From positions 1 to 40,865 of the forward strand of contig NZ_CAKRCF010000030.1 in assembly GCF_934307085.1 (NCBI RefSeq): a stretch of 40,865 nt of DNA, in the 5' to 3' direction. Below, piece by piece: positions 40,790 through 40,865 of this stretch. This DNA comes from an uncultured Anaerobutyricum sp. (GTDB taxonomy: Bacteria; Bacillota; Clostridia; Lachnospirales; Lachnospiraceae). Position 1 is the stretch's first letter, and each line of letters starts with the position of its first letter. A program made the translations under genes and the position numbers. The notes beneath the pieces are model-generated. The model had not been told where the DNA came from. It saw nothing but the letters and a program-made list of their open reading frames with translations, and did not search any database.

Positions 40790-40865
40790 AAGGTCAAGCT
40801 ATCGACCGATTAGTAACAGTCAACTCCACACATCACTGTGCTTCCATCTCTGCCCTATCTACCTC
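40790..40865 (-). rRNA. 23S ribosomal RNA, 3' end (partial)
   Basis: The minus strand reads ACTGTTACTAATCGGTCGAT and ends AGCTTGACCTT, the conserved 3' terminus of bacterial 23S rRNA (compare ...GGTACTAAT...). The gene runs off the right edge of the window. No 5S sequence lies between this end and the terminator at 40690-40729. Confidence 0.85.

Noticed and set aside
40690..40790. 5S rRNA gene downstream of 23S
   Set aside because: The gap is about 60 bp before the terminator and no 5S-like sequence is present.
1..40865. CRISPR arrays and tRNA genes
   Set aside because: No regularly spaced identical repeats with unique spacers and no cloverleaf with a GGTTC-A-A-TCC arm were found by eye.

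Overview
The window looks like a chromosomal segment of a low-GC, anaerobic, Gram-positive gut Clostridium, most likely a Lachnospiraceae member. This rests on AT-rich codon use, strong AGGAGG-type ribosome binding sites, meso-diaminopimelate dehydrogenase, a spore-coat type manganese catalase fragment, LPXTG-like surface proteins with a class B sortase, microcompartment genes and a PucR-controlled ureide cluster. A genus-level guess (an Anaerobutyricum-like organism) is inference only.

Layout. 1-2.8 kb: a broken AlbA_2-type regulator fragment, an unrecognised polytopic membrane protein and a convergent LysR regulator. 2.9-6.4 kb: an AAA-ATPase/PD-(D/E)XK protein, an O6-alkylguanine repair enzyme and a FliB-type lysine methylase. 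6.6-8.3 kb: a dispersed repeat, a C-terminally truncated large serine recombinase, and the 3' part of a manganese catalase (cotJC) cut off at the recombinase. 8.3-10.3 kb: a hybrid sensor kinase. 10.4-17.5 kb: a pilus operon with the gene order of streptococcal FCT loci (tip adhesin, SipA-like protein, backbone pilin, class B sortase, basal pilin) plus an extra coiled-coil gene. It is preceded by a tandem two-hairpin RNA element and by a 265-bp segment with perfect 19-bp inverted repeats that holds a good promoter and lies next to a tyrosine recombinase. This looks like an ON/OFF promoter switch, and in this copy the best promoter points away from the pili. 17.6-20.2 kb: diaminopimelate dehydrogenase and a Lon-like AAA+ ATPase without protease domain.

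20.2-34.2 kb: an anaerobic allantoin fermentation cluster. An NCS1 permease brings in allantoin, AllB opens the ring, AllC gives ureidoglycine, PucG transaminates it with glyoxylate to oxalurate, a fused AllF-AllG protein probably phosphorolyses oxalurate to oxamate and carbamoyl phosphate, and carbamate kinase makes ATP. PucR is the likely activator. An L-lactate permease homologue inside the cluster may move oxamate. Several leaders carry terminator-like hairpins downstream of recognisable promoters.

34.2-40.9 kb: a cation diffusion facilitator, a decayed hydroxyacid dehydrogenase, an ArsC/Spx-like reductase, uracil-DNA glycosylase, a DUF89 protein, an orphan eutS-eutP pair, metF, and the 3' end of a 23S rRNA gene that has no 5S gene before its terminator. 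The strongest candidates for something undescribed are the tandem RNA element and invertible promoter ahead of the pilus operon.
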